Part shown: in pieces, positions 21,199-29,638 of the stretch | How the letters are laid out: the number at the start of each line of letters is the position of its first letter | Numbering within the stretch: the first letter of the stretch is position 1 | Assembly: GCF_918741295.1 (NCBI RefSeq) | Contig: NZ_CAKKNB010000001.1 | Span: 1,178,001 to 1,242,000, forward strand | Reading direction: 5' to 3' | Length of the DNA stretch: 64,000 bases | Source of the DNA: Aquabacterium sp. CECT 9606 | GTDB lineage: Bacteria; Pseudomonadota; Gammaproteobacteria; Burkholderiales; Burkholderiaceae_C | Notes under the pieces: generated by a model | Database searches by the model: none | The model's input: the letters and a program-made list of their open reading frames with translations, nothing else | What the model was told of the DNA's origin: nothing | Translations under genes and position numbers: made by a program

Positions 21199-21765
21199 TC
21201 AGACTGCCGTGCCGGCCGCAAACGAGTTGATCAGTTGGCGTTGTGCATGCAAGTGGTCTCCAGCGCTGTTCACGCGGTCCAGCAACAAGGCGCCTTCCAG
21301 CCCGGACATCATCACGGCGGCCAACCGGCTTGGGGGCAGGGGGTTAAGCAGTTCGCCCTTATGTTGCTTCAGGATCTGGGCCAACCAAGCTTCTGCCTGT
21401 TTGAAGAAGCCGCTCAAGAGGCTGCGGCAGTGCTCGTCGAGTGAGGACAACTCGGCGGCCAACATGCCGCACAGGCACAGCTTGTCGTCCTGAGCAGCTT
21501 CTTCAAATAGGTCAATAAAGGCTGACAGCTTGCGTTTTAAGGCTGTAGGCTTGTTGGCAATGGCTGTCAAGCGCTGCGCGAAGGCCTCGCTGTAGCTGGT
21601 GATCAGCACGGCGGTGAGGTCGTGCTTTTCCGGAAAGTAGTAGTGCACGCTAGACGACTTGACGCCCGTCTGTTCGGCGAGTTGGCGAAAACTCAGTTCG
21701 CGCAAGCCCGATCGCTGGACGATGGCCTGCGCCAGGGTTTGCAGTTCGGTACGTTTGTTAGCCAT
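21199..21765 (-). CDS. TetR/AcrR-family transcriptional regulator
   Basis: 188 residues. The N-terminal TetR helix-turn-helix is clear: 'LAQAIVQRSGLRELSFRQLAEQTGVKSSSVHYYFPEKHDL'. The ligand-binding C-terminal domain resembles those of repressors that respond to aromatic or quinone-like compounds (inference). It is the last gene of the run AhpD-like / GST / cupin / TetR on the minus strand, 55 bp after the cupin gene, so it may be autoregulated with the operon. Confidence 0.88.
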   Translation of the reverse strand: MANKRTELQTLAQAIVQRSGLRELSFRQLAEQTGVKSSSVHYYFPEKHDLTAVLITSYSEAFAQRLTAIANKPTALKRKLSAFIDLFEEAAQDDKLCLCGMLAAELSSLDEHCRSLLSGFFKQAEAWLAQILKQHKGELLNPLPPSRLAAVMMSGLEGALLLDRVNSAGDHLHAQRQLINSFAAGTAV

Positions 21766-21820
21766 GGTACCGTTGTCTCAACCGTACATATTTTTGCGAT
21801 ATCGCTTTGCCAAGTGCTAG

Positions 21821-22504
21821 TCAAGCCGAAGGTGGGACTTGCACCAAGCTCAGGTGGCGCGTTTTGACCCAGACGGTGGTGCCTTGCGCCCCAGCGATGG
21901 CGGTGAGTCGCCCCCCTCGAGGGACGCGCAACCAAGACCAGGCTCGCAGTTCGTCTGCGCCCTCTGTGAAGCCGCCGGACAGCACCAGCAGTTCCGCGCC
22001 GTCAGGCATCACGGCGTCAAGCCGTGTGCCGGGTAGCCAGGTCTCCAGGCTCACAGTTTCGCGCTCGTCCTCGAACAAGGGCGTCACCGCCACGCCGGGG
22101 CGGGTGGCGTCGTCCACACGGCCGATCTTGTTGGTGTCGATCACCTCCGGGGTGCGGTCCGCCGGGTCGAACTGCCACAGCTTCACGAAGATCACGCAAC
22201 CGGTCTCGGAGCCTGGCGTGTGTCGTGTGGTGGGCGGGTTGCGGATATAGCTGCCGGCAGGGTAGTCGCCGCGCTCGTCCTGGAAGACCCCGTCAAGCAC
22301 CAGGAACTCTTCACCACCGTGGTGGGTGTGCGGGCTGAAATGGCTGCCGGGTGCGTAGCGCACGATGGAGGTTGCTCGGGCAACCTCACCGCCTATGCGG
22401 TCGAGCATTCTGCGCTGTACACCTGCCACAGGGGAGTCCACCCAGGGCAGGTCGGCACCATGCAGTAGCACCCGTTGGTCGAACTGGGCGTTGATGAGGT
22501 CCAT
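21821..22504 (-). CDS. Double-cupin protein, ChrR-like cupin domain
   Basis: 227 residues with two cupin-type barrels. The first has metal-binding 'GSHFSPHTHHGGEEFLVLDGVFQDERGDYPAGSYIRNPP', with the His-His-Glu pattern; the second (about 125-220) has 'ELLVLSGGFTEGADELRAWSWLRVPRGG' and lacks most of those His. The fold resembles the cupin half of ChrR anti-sigma factors, but the zinc anti-sigma domain is absent, so it is not a ChrR. It could be a metal-dependent dioxygenase or sensor acting with the neighbouring GST. Confidence 0.75.
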   Translation of the reverse strand: MDLINAQFDQRVLLHGADLPWVDSPVAGVQRRMLDRIGGEVARATSIVRYAPGSHFSPHTHHGGEEFLVLDGVFQDERGDYPAGSYIRNPPTTRHTPGSETGCVIFVKLWQFDPADRTPEVIDTNKIGRVDDATRPGVAVTPLFEDERETVSLETWLPGTRLDAVMPDGAELLVLSGGFTEGADELRAWSWLRVPRGGRLTAIAGAQGTTVWVKTRHLSLVQVPPSA

Positions 22505-22552
22505 CGGTACTCCGTTTGGGTGGTCAGGTGAAGGCAGTTGAGACTGTTCGAA

Positions 22553-23170
22553 TCAGCCACCCATGCTGGGGCGCTGGGCCATACGAGCGCGCCACGCCTT
22601 CAGATGAGGCAAGTCCGCAGGCAACTCGATCTTGGCGAAGTCAGCAAAATTCAGGCCCACGAACAAAGTGATATCGGCGACTGAGAAGTGCTGGCCGGCT
22701 GCAAAGGGCTGCGTTGCCAGCACGCTGTCGAAATAGCGCATGCCGGCGATGGCACGCTCACGCTGCTTCAAACCCCATTCTTTGTTCTGGTACAGCTCCA
22801 GCGCACCAAGGCCGGGTGTGGCATGGTGGAAGTAGGTACCCACGGCGTCCATCACGCCCTGTTCGGCGCGGCACTGCATCATGTGGATCACCGCGCGGTC
22901 CTTGGCGGTCGTGCCAGTCAGCGAAATGCCGTCGAATGCATGGTCGATGTACTCAGTAATGGCCGTGCATTCGCTGATGGTGGTGCCGTCGCCCAATTCC
23001 AGCACAGGCACGGTAGCGTTGGGATTCATCGCCAAAAAGCCGGGCAGGCGGTGCTCGCCCTTCAAAACGTCGACATGCACAAATTGCATCTTGTCAGTGG
23101 CGCCTTTTTCGGCAAGGGCAATGCGCACACGGGCGGGGTTGGGAAAGCCTTCAAAGTCGTAGATTTTCAT
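22553..23170 (-). CDS. Glutathione S-transferase family protein
   Basis: 205 residues. Thioredoxin-fold N-terminal domain 'MKIYDFEGFPNPARVRIALAEKG' with the GSH-binding 'ATVPVLELGDGTTISECTAITEYID', then an all-helical C-terminal domain ending 'LPHLKAWRARMAQRPSM'. Cytosolic detoxification enzyme; the substrate is unknown. Clustered with an AhpD-like protein and a cupin, as in xenobiotic or electrophile response operons. Confidence 0.9.
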   Translation of the reverse strand: MKIYDFEGFPNPARVRIALAEKGATDKMQFVHVDVLKGEHRLPGFLAMNPNATVPVLELGDGTTISECTAITEYIDHAFDGISLTGTTAKDRAVIHMMQCRAEQGVMDAVGTYFHHATPGLGALELYQNKEWGLKQRERAIAGMRYFDSVLATQPFAAGQHFSVADITLFVGLNFADFAKIELPADLPHLKAWRARMAQRPSMGG

Positions 23171-23205
23171 GATTTATGGGTTCATGGGTTCATGGGTTTG
23201 TGAAT

Positions 23206-23457
23206 TCACGCAGGGTCGGTTATCAGATGCGTGCCATGGGTGAGAGCAGCGCCAGCACGTAGTGCTACGGCCACGAAGGTTGCCTGAGCCAGTTCTTGCT
23301 CGTTGGCACCAGCAGCAACTGCTGCCTTGCGATGAACCTCCAGACAGTAGCCGCACTGCGTGGTAAGTGCCACAGCGATTGCGATCAACTCTTTGTGTTT
23401 CTTTGAGATGGCGCCCTCTGCCAGTGCTGCCTTGTCCATTTCTTGGAAGCCTTTCAT
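23206..23457 (-). CDS. Carboxymuconolactone decarboxylase/AhpD-like protein
   Basis: 83 residues in the annotated frame. The AhpD-type redox site 'CGYCLEVHRKAA' is intact, pointing to a peroxide-reducing or alkylhydroperoxidase-like role rather than decarboxylation. The conserved reading frame extends upstream without a stop ('RLFQPEEIPRLAAGAPAAMKGF') but has no ATG, GTG or TTG start in good context. The real N-terminus may therefore lie upstream of 23457, or the gene may be slightly truncated. First gene of the operon. Confidence 0.82.
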   Translation of the reverse strand: MKGFQEMDKAALAEGAISKKHKELIAIAVALTTQCGYCLEVHRKAAVAAGANEQELAQATFVAVALRAGAALTHGTHLITDPA

Positions 23458-23617
23458 GGCTGCTGGAGCGCCAGCAGCAAGGCGAGGTATTTCTTCAGGT
23501 TGGAAAAGTCGAATGGAGTGTCTTTTGTGTTGTGGACAGGTTGCTAAGTTTATCTATCTATCAGAAGGTAGGCAATCTCCTTATTCTTCTAGGGGAATTG
23601 GTCTTGGTGACTTACCA

Positions 23618-24919
23618 GGGCACTTCTTGAAACCCACTGGCGCCGCGCTAGCTGACGCGGCAAGATGCTGATCATGGTCACACCGCGCATCAAGCCATCG
23701 GTCTTCTTTCAAGACCCGCCCGACACCGACTTGTTTGTGCAGGCACATCGGCAAGCCAAGTTGGGCAGCTACGTTGCCAACCTGGCGGCGATGGATGGAC
23801 TGATCGACTTCAGTGCAGTGGCCCAATCGGTTGAGACGGCGTGCCCACGTGCAGAGCGCAGCAAGGGCGGTCGACCGCCCTACGCCAGCGAGGTCATGGT
23901 GCGAATGGAGTTCCTGCAGGCGCTGTACAACCTCAGCGATGAGGAGTGCGAGCACCAGATGCTCGACCGCATGAGCTTTCAGCGGTTTTGCCGCGTCGAC
24001 GGCCAGCTCCACATTCCCGATGCGCGCACGCTGTGGAGCTTCAAGCAACGCCTGGCCAAGGGCGGTCTGGGTGGACGGGTCATCTTCGCTGCGGTGAGCC
24101 AGCAGTTGCAGCAGCAGGACTACCTCCCGCGTGGCGGGCAGATTGTGGATGCCAGTATCGTGCAAGCGCCCATCACGCAGGCCCTCAGCGAAGAGCGCCA
24201 GGCGCTCAACGAAGGCCAGGCACCTGAGGGTTGGAGCACGAAGCGGTTGCAGCACACCGACCGAGATGCGCGCTGGACCAAGAAGCATGGCAAGAGCTTT
24301 TATGGCTACAAGGTGCACAGCAACGTGGACGCACGCTGGAAGCTGATTCGCCGCATCGTGGTGACGCCAGCCAATGTGGACGATGGTCAATCGCTGGGGG
24401 AGGTGCTAGACGCGGGCAACACCCGAGGACGCGTGTTGGCAGACCGGGGTTATGACGCGCAGGCCAACCGTGAATTGCTGGCCCGACACCAGTTGGGCGA
24501 CGGTATCGCCCGGCGAGCCAAGCCAGGCCAGAAAGCCCGACAGCGGCTGGGCGCGCGCAACCGCAGCATCAACAAGACAAGGTCCCGCGTCGAACATGTG
24601 TTTGCCGGGCTGGAGCAGCTGGGTGGCAAAGTGGTTCGGGCCATGACGCTGGCCAGAAACGAGCTGGCGATCACGCTCAAGTGCGTGGCCTACAACGCCA
24701 AAACATTGGTGTGGTTGGTGGCGCAAGGCGCGCCGACATGAGGGGCAAGATGCGCGCGCATGGTGCCCAGGCGGGCGTTTTGCAGCGTGCCAGGGTCAGC
24801 CTGCGCTGCGGCGGGCGGCCAGAGCGGGTACCGCAATGAGGCCGCCGGGCCGAACAATCTCAAGGCCTGGGGCGAATGGGCCTCCTGCGCTTTGGGAAAT
24901 TGGGTTACGCGAAGTGCCC
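23618..24919 (+). mobile_element. Complete IS5-family insertion sequence (1302 bp)
   Basis: Terminal inverted repeats GGGCACTTCTTGAAACCCA (left) and GGGCACTTCGCGTAACCCA (right, read inward) match at 15 of 19 positions. Both ends are flanked by the 4-bp duplication ACCA (23614-23617 and 24920-24923), proving insertion as a unit. It contains one intact transposase gene and a 178-bp right-end noncoding stretch. It landed between the AhpD-like gene and an IS3-type remnant. Confidence 0.9.
23665..24741 (+). CDS. IS5-family DDE transposase
   Basis: 358 residues, intact. N-terminal DNA-binding region 'RPPYASEVMVRMEFLQALYNLSDEECEHQM', then the DDE core: 'GGQIVDASIVQAPI', 'KHGKSFYGYKVHSNVDARWKLIRRIVVTPANVDDGQ', 'VLADRGYDAQANRELL' and 'RSRVEHVFAGLEQLGGK' (Y-2-R-3-E-6-K-type signature region). 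An alternative ATG lies at codon 4. Lies inside the inverted repeats, so the element is probably active. Confidence 0.93.
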   Translation: MLIMVTPRIKPSVFFQDPPDTDLFVQAHRQAKLGSYVANLAAMDGLIDFSAVAQSVETACPRAERSKGGRPPYASEVMVRMEFLQALYNLSDEECEHQMLDRMSFQRFCRVDGQLHIPDARTLWSFKQRLAKGGLGGRVIFAAVSQQLQQQDYLPRGGQIVDASIVQAPITQALSEERQALNEGQAPEGWSTKRLQHTDRDARWTKKHGKSFYGYKVHSNVDARWKLIRRIVVTPANVDDGQSLGEVLDAGNTRGRVLADRGYDAQANRELLARHQLGDGIARRAKPGQKARQRLGARNRSINKTRSRVEHVFAGLEQLGGKVVRAMTLARNELAITLKCVAYNAKTLVWLVAQGAPT

Positions 24920-24923
24920 ACCA

Positions 24924-25030
24924 GTAACCTGCCGCAGCAGACTCTGTGACCTGCTTGACCGCTTCAAGATTGAATTTTGGGGTGTAACGTAGTTTGCTCA
25001 TGACACCTCCTATTGGCCTTCAATGTGAGA
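24924..25030 (-). mobile_element. IS3-family orfA 5' fragment
   Basis: Minus-strand frame from ATG at 25001 reads 'MSKLRYTPKFNLEAVKQVTE', the typical start of IS3-group OrfA, preceded by an AGGAGG ribosome-binding site. It is cut after about 27 codons at the IS5-family element. Joining the flanks without that element meets an in-frame stop, so the fragment was already decayed. From 25031 to 25301 nothing further was recognised. Confidence 0.6.
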
Positions 25031-25301
25031 GTCATAGGTGTTAGCTGGGCAGGGGCGATCCAGTGAAATGGATCTGGGGCCTGTCCAGAAAGGCTCGTAT
25101 GATCGGTTTGGTGAAGGCCTCGGGTACAGTTAGGTGAACGGGTTCTGGTGCAGGCTTGACTCAAGCAAGTTCTGAGGTCACCAGCCTGACCTGAAACGTT
25201 TTTGGGTAATGGGATGGGCCAATGGTTACGGCAACGCAAATTGCGACGGAGCGATATGAGCCCAAGTTCATTCATCATTCTTTAAGAAGGGTAAGTCGAT
25301 A

Positions 25302-26297
25302 GTGACATTACACACAGCAGATATGGCACAGGCCCCCGACATTCCCCATCGGTCCGGCCGCCATTGCGGGAGTTCGGCCATCCGGGACTTGCTTGAGTTC
25401 CATGGCACGACGCTGACCGAGGCCATGTGTTTTGGGCTGGGCTCGGGGCTGGGCATCACATACCTGACGCTGCCTGATGCCCCGGTACCTTTTCTGGTCC
25501 ATGTGCGCTCGCTGGGATATGAGGAGCGGGTATTCCAGGCGCTGGACGTACCGTTCGCCTGGACAAGTTACAGCTCCGTCGAGGAGGGCGCGCAGGCGCT
25601 GGATGGCTTGCTCGACCAGGGGCGCCCAGCCCTGCTCCTGACCGATATTTTTCACTTGCCGTACTTTACCAGCCGGACGCATTTTCCCGGCCACGCCATC
25701 GTTGCCTGGCAGCGCCAACCGGCGGACGGCTGCATTCTGGTGACCGATACCGAGCGCCCCGCGCCCATCCCGGTGGCACGTTCCGATCTGGCCCGTGCCC
25801 GCTTCGCGGAACTGCCTCCTTTTTTTCATGCTGGCAACTTGTTCGCGCCTCCCGCCATTCATGCGCGGCTTTCGGTCGAGCGGGTGGCTGAAGCCATACG
25901 CCACAACGCACGTTTACTGCTGGAGGGCGGACCTTATGCCGGCGTGGCCGCGCTCGATACCTGGCTGGCCGATCTTGGTCGCTGGGAACGCGAGGGCGAC
26001 TGGCGCTGGACGACGCGTTTTGCTTATCAAATCATCGAACGGCGCGGCACGGGCGGCGGCGGTTTTCGCAAAATGTACGCAGAATTTCTGAACGAAGCCG
26101 CATCGGCTGATCCACGCATCAGCGATCTGCAACTGCCGCAGCTTATGACAGACTGTGCCGCATGCTGGACATCGCTGGCGCTGGCGCTGAAAGCAGGCTC
26201 CGAGAGTGAATGCTTCCCTACGAAATTGCTCGCAGATGCCCTGCAAGCCGTACGGGCGGCGGAGCGTCGCTATATCGACGCTGCTCTGATCTATTGA
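25302..26297 (+). CDS. BtrH-like acyltransferase (BtrH N-terminal and DUF4872-like domains)
   Basis: 331 residues from a GTG start with an upstream AAGAAGG site; an ATG lies seven codons in. The N-terminal half has the BtrH-type papain-like nucleophile motif 'SGRHCGSSAIRDLLEFHG' (Cys near residue 19) and a catalytic-type His in 'FPGHAIVAWQRQ' near 131, followed by 'CILVTDTERP'. The C-terminal half matches DUF4872-like helices. BtrH moves an aminoacyl group from carrier protein to an aminoglycoside; here the substrate is unknown. Followed by two hotdog thioesterases; no carrier protein is nearby. Confidence 0.75.
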   Translation: MTLHTADMAQAPDIPHRSGRHCGSSAIRDLLEFHGTTLTEAMCFGLGSGLGITYLTLPDAPVPFLVHVRSLGYEERVFQALDVPFAWTSYSSVEEGAQALDGLLDQGRPALLLTDIFHLPYFTSRTHFPGHAIVAWQRQPADGCILVTDTERPAPIPVARSDLARARFAELPPFFHAGNLFAPPAIHARLSVERVAEAIRHNARLLLEGGPYAGVAALDTWLADLGRWEREGDWRWTTRFAYQIIERRGTGGGGFRKMYAEFLNEAASADPRISDLQLPQLMTDCAACWTSLALALKAGSESECFPTKLLADALQAVRAAERRYIDAALIY

Positions 26298-26332
26298 GTG
26301 AACACATTTACAGTGCAAATTGAGGAGCAGGC

Positions 26333-26803
26333 ATGTCGCATATGAAGCCGCAACTGGACCAAGCTGCCATGGCAAAAGCTTTTTTCGGCAGTCAGCATCC
26401 ACTGTTCAACGCCCTCGGCGTCGACGTGGTGGCGGTGGCCGACGCCAAGGCGGAGATGGTGATGCCGTTTTCTGAGGCTCTGGCCGACGGCCTTGGAGCG
26501 TTGCATCGGGGCACACTCGTGACCCTGCTTGACACGACGTGTGGACTGGCGATTTTCTCCGCGCTACGCTCGCTCAGGCCTATCGCCACCATTGACCTGC
26601 GCGTCGATTACCTTCGTGCCATTCCGGCGGGCAGCGGCCTGCGCGCGGTGGTCGAATGCATCGGCTGGACAGACAGCGTGGCCTTTGTCTCCGGCCGGGC
26701 TTATGCGGCGGGTGACGAGATGCCGCTTGCCACGGTGACGGGATCCTTTGCCATCGATACGTTAGGACCGGCTTTCGATACGACGGACAGGAGTGCGGCA
26801 TGA
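26333..26803 (+). CDS. PaaI-type hotdog thioesterase 1
   Basis: 156 residues with a strong GAGGAG ribosome-binding site. Single hotdog fold: 'HPLFNALGVDVVAVADAKAEMVMPFSEAL', catalytic-region 'LGALHRGTLVTLLDTTCGLA', 'TIDLRVDYLRAIPAG'. Family members hydrolyse acyl-CoA or acyl-carrier thioesters. The last 4 bp overlap the next thioesterase gene (ATGA), so the two are probably made together and may form a mixed oligomer (inference). Confidence 0.82.
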   Translation: MSHMKPQLDQAAMAKAFFGSQHPLFNALGVDVVAVADAKAEMVMPFSEALADGLGALHRGTLVTLLDTTCGLAIFSALRSLRPIATIDLRVDYLRAIPAGSGLRAVVECIGWTDSVAFVSGRAYAAGDEMPLATVTGSFAIDTLGPAFDTTDRSAA

Positions 26804-27246
26804 CGAGGGTGGTTAAATCAATGACAGATTGTGCAGAGGCAGCAATGGTCCTCGTGCCGGCGGTGCCCTTCCATCGGTTTCTGGGTATGCGGGAGGAGGT
26901 CGTTGAGGGCGAGACACGCTACCTCATGGACTTTTGCGAAAATCATGTCGGCAATCCCCTGATCCGGACCTTCCATGGTGGTGTACTTGCCAGCTTTGGA
27001 GAAGTGGTCGCGGCTACCCATCTTGCACGATCCCTGGCGCGGGTCGAGTTACCTGCTTGCTCGACGCTTACCTTCGATTACTTGCGACCGGCTTTCGCCG
27101 GCACGATTTGCGCGGTGCCCCACATTGTGCGGGCGGGACGACGTATCACAACGGTCTCGGTGCAGTTGCGCCTGGACAATAAGCTGGCGTGCATTGGGCG
27201 CTTCCTGTTTCCCGTGGGGACTGCAGACTTGGGAGGCAGCGCGTGA
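26800..27246 (+). CDS. PaaI-type hotdog thioesterase 2
   Basis: 148 residues, overlapping the first thioesterase by ATGA. Hotdog motif 'NPLIRTFHGGVLASFGEVVAATHLA' and 'STLTFDYLRPAFAGTICAVP'. It has only low similarity to its neighbour, so it is not a recent duplicate. Last gene of the three-gene cassette; immediately downstream begins a scar of gene fragments. Confidence 0.8.
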   Translation: MTRVVKSMTDCAEAAMVLVPAVPFHRFLGMREEVVEGETRYLMDFCENHVGNPLIRTFHGGVLASFGEVVAATHLARSLARVELPACSTLTFDYLRPAFAGTICAVPHIVRAGRRITTVSVQLRLDNKLACIGRFLFPVGTADLGGSA

Positions 27247-27276
27247 CCCACGGTCGAGACATGACTGGTTTACGAA

Positions 27277-27568
27277 TCAAAACTGACGCTTGAATCGCCA
27301 CACGCCCAACCCGAAGATCGCCATGCCAAGCAGCAGCGCCAAACCCACAGGATGTCCCATCCCGCGCCCTGAAGCAGGATGCCGTAGCCCATCTCGACGA
27401 AGTAATAAAGTGGAGAGATAGACATGGCTTCGCGCAGCCCGATGGCATGGCTTCGGGTGGGGATCAGGTACCGGAAGGGAAGGTCATCGGCACCAGCACG
27501 AGGATGGCGAGCAGCGCAGCCTGGGCGAGATTGGGTGCGATGGTGGCGATGTAGAGACCCAGTTCGCG
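27277..27568 (-). pseudogene. 3' fragment of an ABC-2 type transporter permease
   Basis: Three minus-strand frames together spell a permease C-terminus: 'RELGLYIATIAPNLAQAALL' running to 'VLVPMTFPSGT', then 'REAMSISPLYYFVEMGYGIL' running to 'GWDILWV', then 'MAIFGLGVWRFKRQF' and stop (27277-27279). Two frame changes are needed, so it is dead. The upstream end is cut where an alkB fragment begins. Confidence 0.78.
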
Positions 27569-27582
27569 GCGGTGGATGTGTA

Positions 27583-27825
27583 GAGCGCTGTGCTGCCCGA
27601 CCCGATGGCCACGTCCTACCGGGACCCGAAGAAGCCCCTGTGGCTGCTGCCAGCCCTGATCCCCGCCATCGTGGCCACGGGCCCGGTGGCCCAGCTGATG
27701 GGCCAGGACCACGCCGCCTGGTACGTCCTGCCCTTTTTGGTGCTGTTCGTGCTGGTGCCCATCCTGGAATGGCTGATCGGCGACGACACCAGCAACCCGC
27801 CCGAGGCCGCCGTGCCCGACCTCGA
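27583..27825 (+). pseudogene. 5' fragment of alkB, second partial copy
   Basis: These 243 bp align without gaps to 30807-31049, the first 81 codons of the intact alkB in this window, with 8 mismatches by eye (about 97% identity). The start codon is missing (TAGAGC in place of ATGAGC). The fragment ends in a dnaE piece, so it encodes no working hydroxylase. Confidence 0.9.
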
Positions 27826-27826
27826 A

Positions 27827-27917
27827 CCTTGGCTGCAAGCTTGACCAGGTCGTCTATGCGGACGGTGCCGTCGACGACGGAGAACTCGGTGTGGGCGCGG
27901 AGGTGAACAAAAGGCAT
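27827..27917 (-). pseudogene. 5' fragment of dnaE (DNA polymerase III alpha)
   Basis: From ATG at 27917 the minus strand reads 'MPFVHLRAHTEFSVVDGTVR' and 'IDDLVKLAAK', the conserved N-terminus of the replicative polymerase alpha subunit (PHP domain start), then is cut at the alkB fragment after 30 codons. This cannot be the cell's working dnaE; it is a rearrangement scar or the left-over end of a displaced gene. Confidence 0.75.
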
Positions 27918-28093
27918 GGGGCGATTGTAAGAAGCCGGCGCCCCTCGCCTGCACCCAATTCCCCGGGCAGTTTTTTCAGATTCGCAGGTTTGAATGCGCT
28001 GGATGTATCAATTTGCGACCGAATCTCCGAACGATGTCTTCAGTTCTCTGGTTCTGCGCCGGCAACAACGACGAATGCTGAAAGGAGCTCGAC

Positions 28094-29638
28094 ATGTCAT
28101 TTTTCGGTGCGCGCGGGCTTGCCGCCCGCATCGCCCTGGCTTCGGTGCTGGTTTGCGCCGGCCTGATCGGGGCCGCCCTGTTCACGGTCTGGCGGCTGCA
28201 GGACGTCTCCACCGTCAGCGATCAAACGGCCAAGCACCGCATCCCGCAACTCTCGGAGATCGCCCAGGTCGAGCTCAACGTCACCCGCGCCTCGCTGCAA
28301 CTGCGCCACGCCATGCTGGCGCGCACGCCCGCTGAACGCGACGCGGCCTTGCAGGACGTGCAAACCAAACGCCAGCTGATCGAGCAGCTGCTCAAGACCT
28401 ATGAGCAGCAACTGTTCACCAGCGCCGGCAAGGAACGCTTTGAGGCCATCCCGCCAGCGGTGCAGGCTTTCTGGGTCCAAGGGGAGGCCAACGTCAAGCT
28501 CATCGCCGAGGGCCGCAAGGACGAGGCCTTTGCTTACCTGGTCGACCACACCATCCCGGCTCGCAACGCGCTGCTCAAAGAACTGGCGGAGACCGTGAGC
28601 TACCAGCGCGACAGCGCCGAGCGCGACATCGCGCACATCCAATCGAGCATCCAGCAGACCTTGATGGTGCTGTTGGGCGTGTTCCTGTTCATCGGCGGCG
28701 CCATGGTGACGCTGTCCTGGTGGATCGGGCGCACCCTGAAGATGCGGGTGGATCGCTCACGGGAGGTGGCCGAGCGCGTGCGCGATGGCAACCTCAGCAC
28801 CACCATCCACGAAGATCAGCGCGACGAGTTCACGCCCCTGCTGGCGGCGCTTTCCGACATGCAGGCCAGCTTGACCCAGGTGGTCACGCGGGTGCGCGGC
28901 AACGCCGAAGCCGTGGCCACGGCCAGCGCCCAGATTTCGCAAGGCAGCCAGGACCTGTCGCAACGCACCGAGCAACAAGCCGGCTCGCTGCAGCAAACCG
29001 CCTCCACCATGTCGGACCTGGGGCACACGGTGCAGCGCAACGCAGAGAACGCATTGCAGGCCACCGCCATGGCCCAGGCGGCCGCTCAGGTCGCCGAACA
29101 GGGCGGTGGGGTCGTGCGCGAGGTGGTCGAGACCATGCAGGGCATCAACGAGGCCTCGCGCAAGATCTCCGACATCATCTCGGTGATCGACGGCATCGCC
29201 TTCCAGACCAACATCCTGGCCCTGAACGCGGCGGTGGAAGCGGCCCGCGCAGGTGAGCAAGGCCGAGGCTTCGCCGTGGTGGCGGCCGAGGTGCGCTCGC
29301 TGGCGCAGCGCAGCGCTGGCGCCGCCCGCGAGATCAAGCACCTCATCACGGCCAGCGCCGAGCGCGTCGAGCGAGGCAGCACGCTGGTGAACCAGGCCGG
29401 TGACACCATGGTCCAGATCGTGGATGCCATCGGGCGGGTCAACACCATCGTGGCCGAGATCAGCACGGCCAGCGCCGAGCAGCAAGCCGGGGAGTCGGTG
29501 GTCGGCCAGGCCATCCAGCAAATGGACCACGGCACGCAGCAGAACGCGGCCCTGGTTGAAGAGTCGGCCTCGGCCTCCGAGAGCCTGCAGCACCAGGCTG
29601 CCGAGCTCGTTCAGTCGGTGGCGGTGTTCAAGGTCTGA
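28094..29638 (+). CDS. Methyl-accepting chemotaxis protein
   Basis: 514 residues, Tar-like layout: membrane helix 1 (about 13-33), periplasmic four-helix bundle (about 40-190), membrane helix 2 (about 195-215), HAMP, then the signalling domain with the CheA/CheW hairpin '[37 protein letters not shown]'. A good AGGAGC site precedes the ATG. Its 3' end overlaps the convergent AraC gene by 28 bp. The location beside alkB suggests sensing of alkanes or their products, as proposed for alkane-gene-linked receptors elsewhere; this is inference. Confidence 0.94.
   Translation: MSFFGARGLAARIALASVLVCAGLIGAALFTVWRLQDVSTVSDQTAKHRIPQLSEIAQVELNVTRASLQLRHAMLARTPAERDAALQDVQTKRQLIEQLLKTYEQQLFTSAGKERFEAIPPAVQAFWVQGEANVKLIAEGRKDEAFAYLVDHTIPARNALLKELAETVSYQRDSAERDIAHIQSSIQQTLMVLLGVFLFIGGAMVTLSWWIGRTLKMRVDRSREVAERVRDGNLSTTIHEDQRDEFTPLLAALSDMQASLTQVVTRVRGNAEAVATASAQISQGSQDLSQRTEQQAGSLQQTASTMSDLGHTVQRNAENALQATAMAQAAAQVAEQGGGVVREVVETMQGINEASRKISDIISVIDGIAFQTNILALNAAVEAARAGEQGRGFAVVAAEVRSLAQRSAGAAREIKHLITASAERVERGSTLVNQAGDTMVQIVDAIGRVNTIVAEISTASAEQQAGESVVGQAIQQMDHGTQQNAALVEESASASESLQHQAAELVQSVAVFKV

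Noticed and set aside
20881..21444. 187-codon plus frame between the IS110 fragment and the TetR gene
   Set aside because: Overlaps the TetR coding region antisense and has no family resemblance; the minus strand shows better coding signal.
23581..24390. 269-codon minus frame across the IS5-family transposase
   Set aside because: Antisense shadow of the transposase gene, which has the DDE motifs and lies within matched inverted repeats.
27270..27917. Single 215-codon minus ORF starting at the dnaE ATG
   Set aside because: It is an accidental read-through of three unrelated fragments (dnaE start, antisense alkB, permease end) and not a gene.
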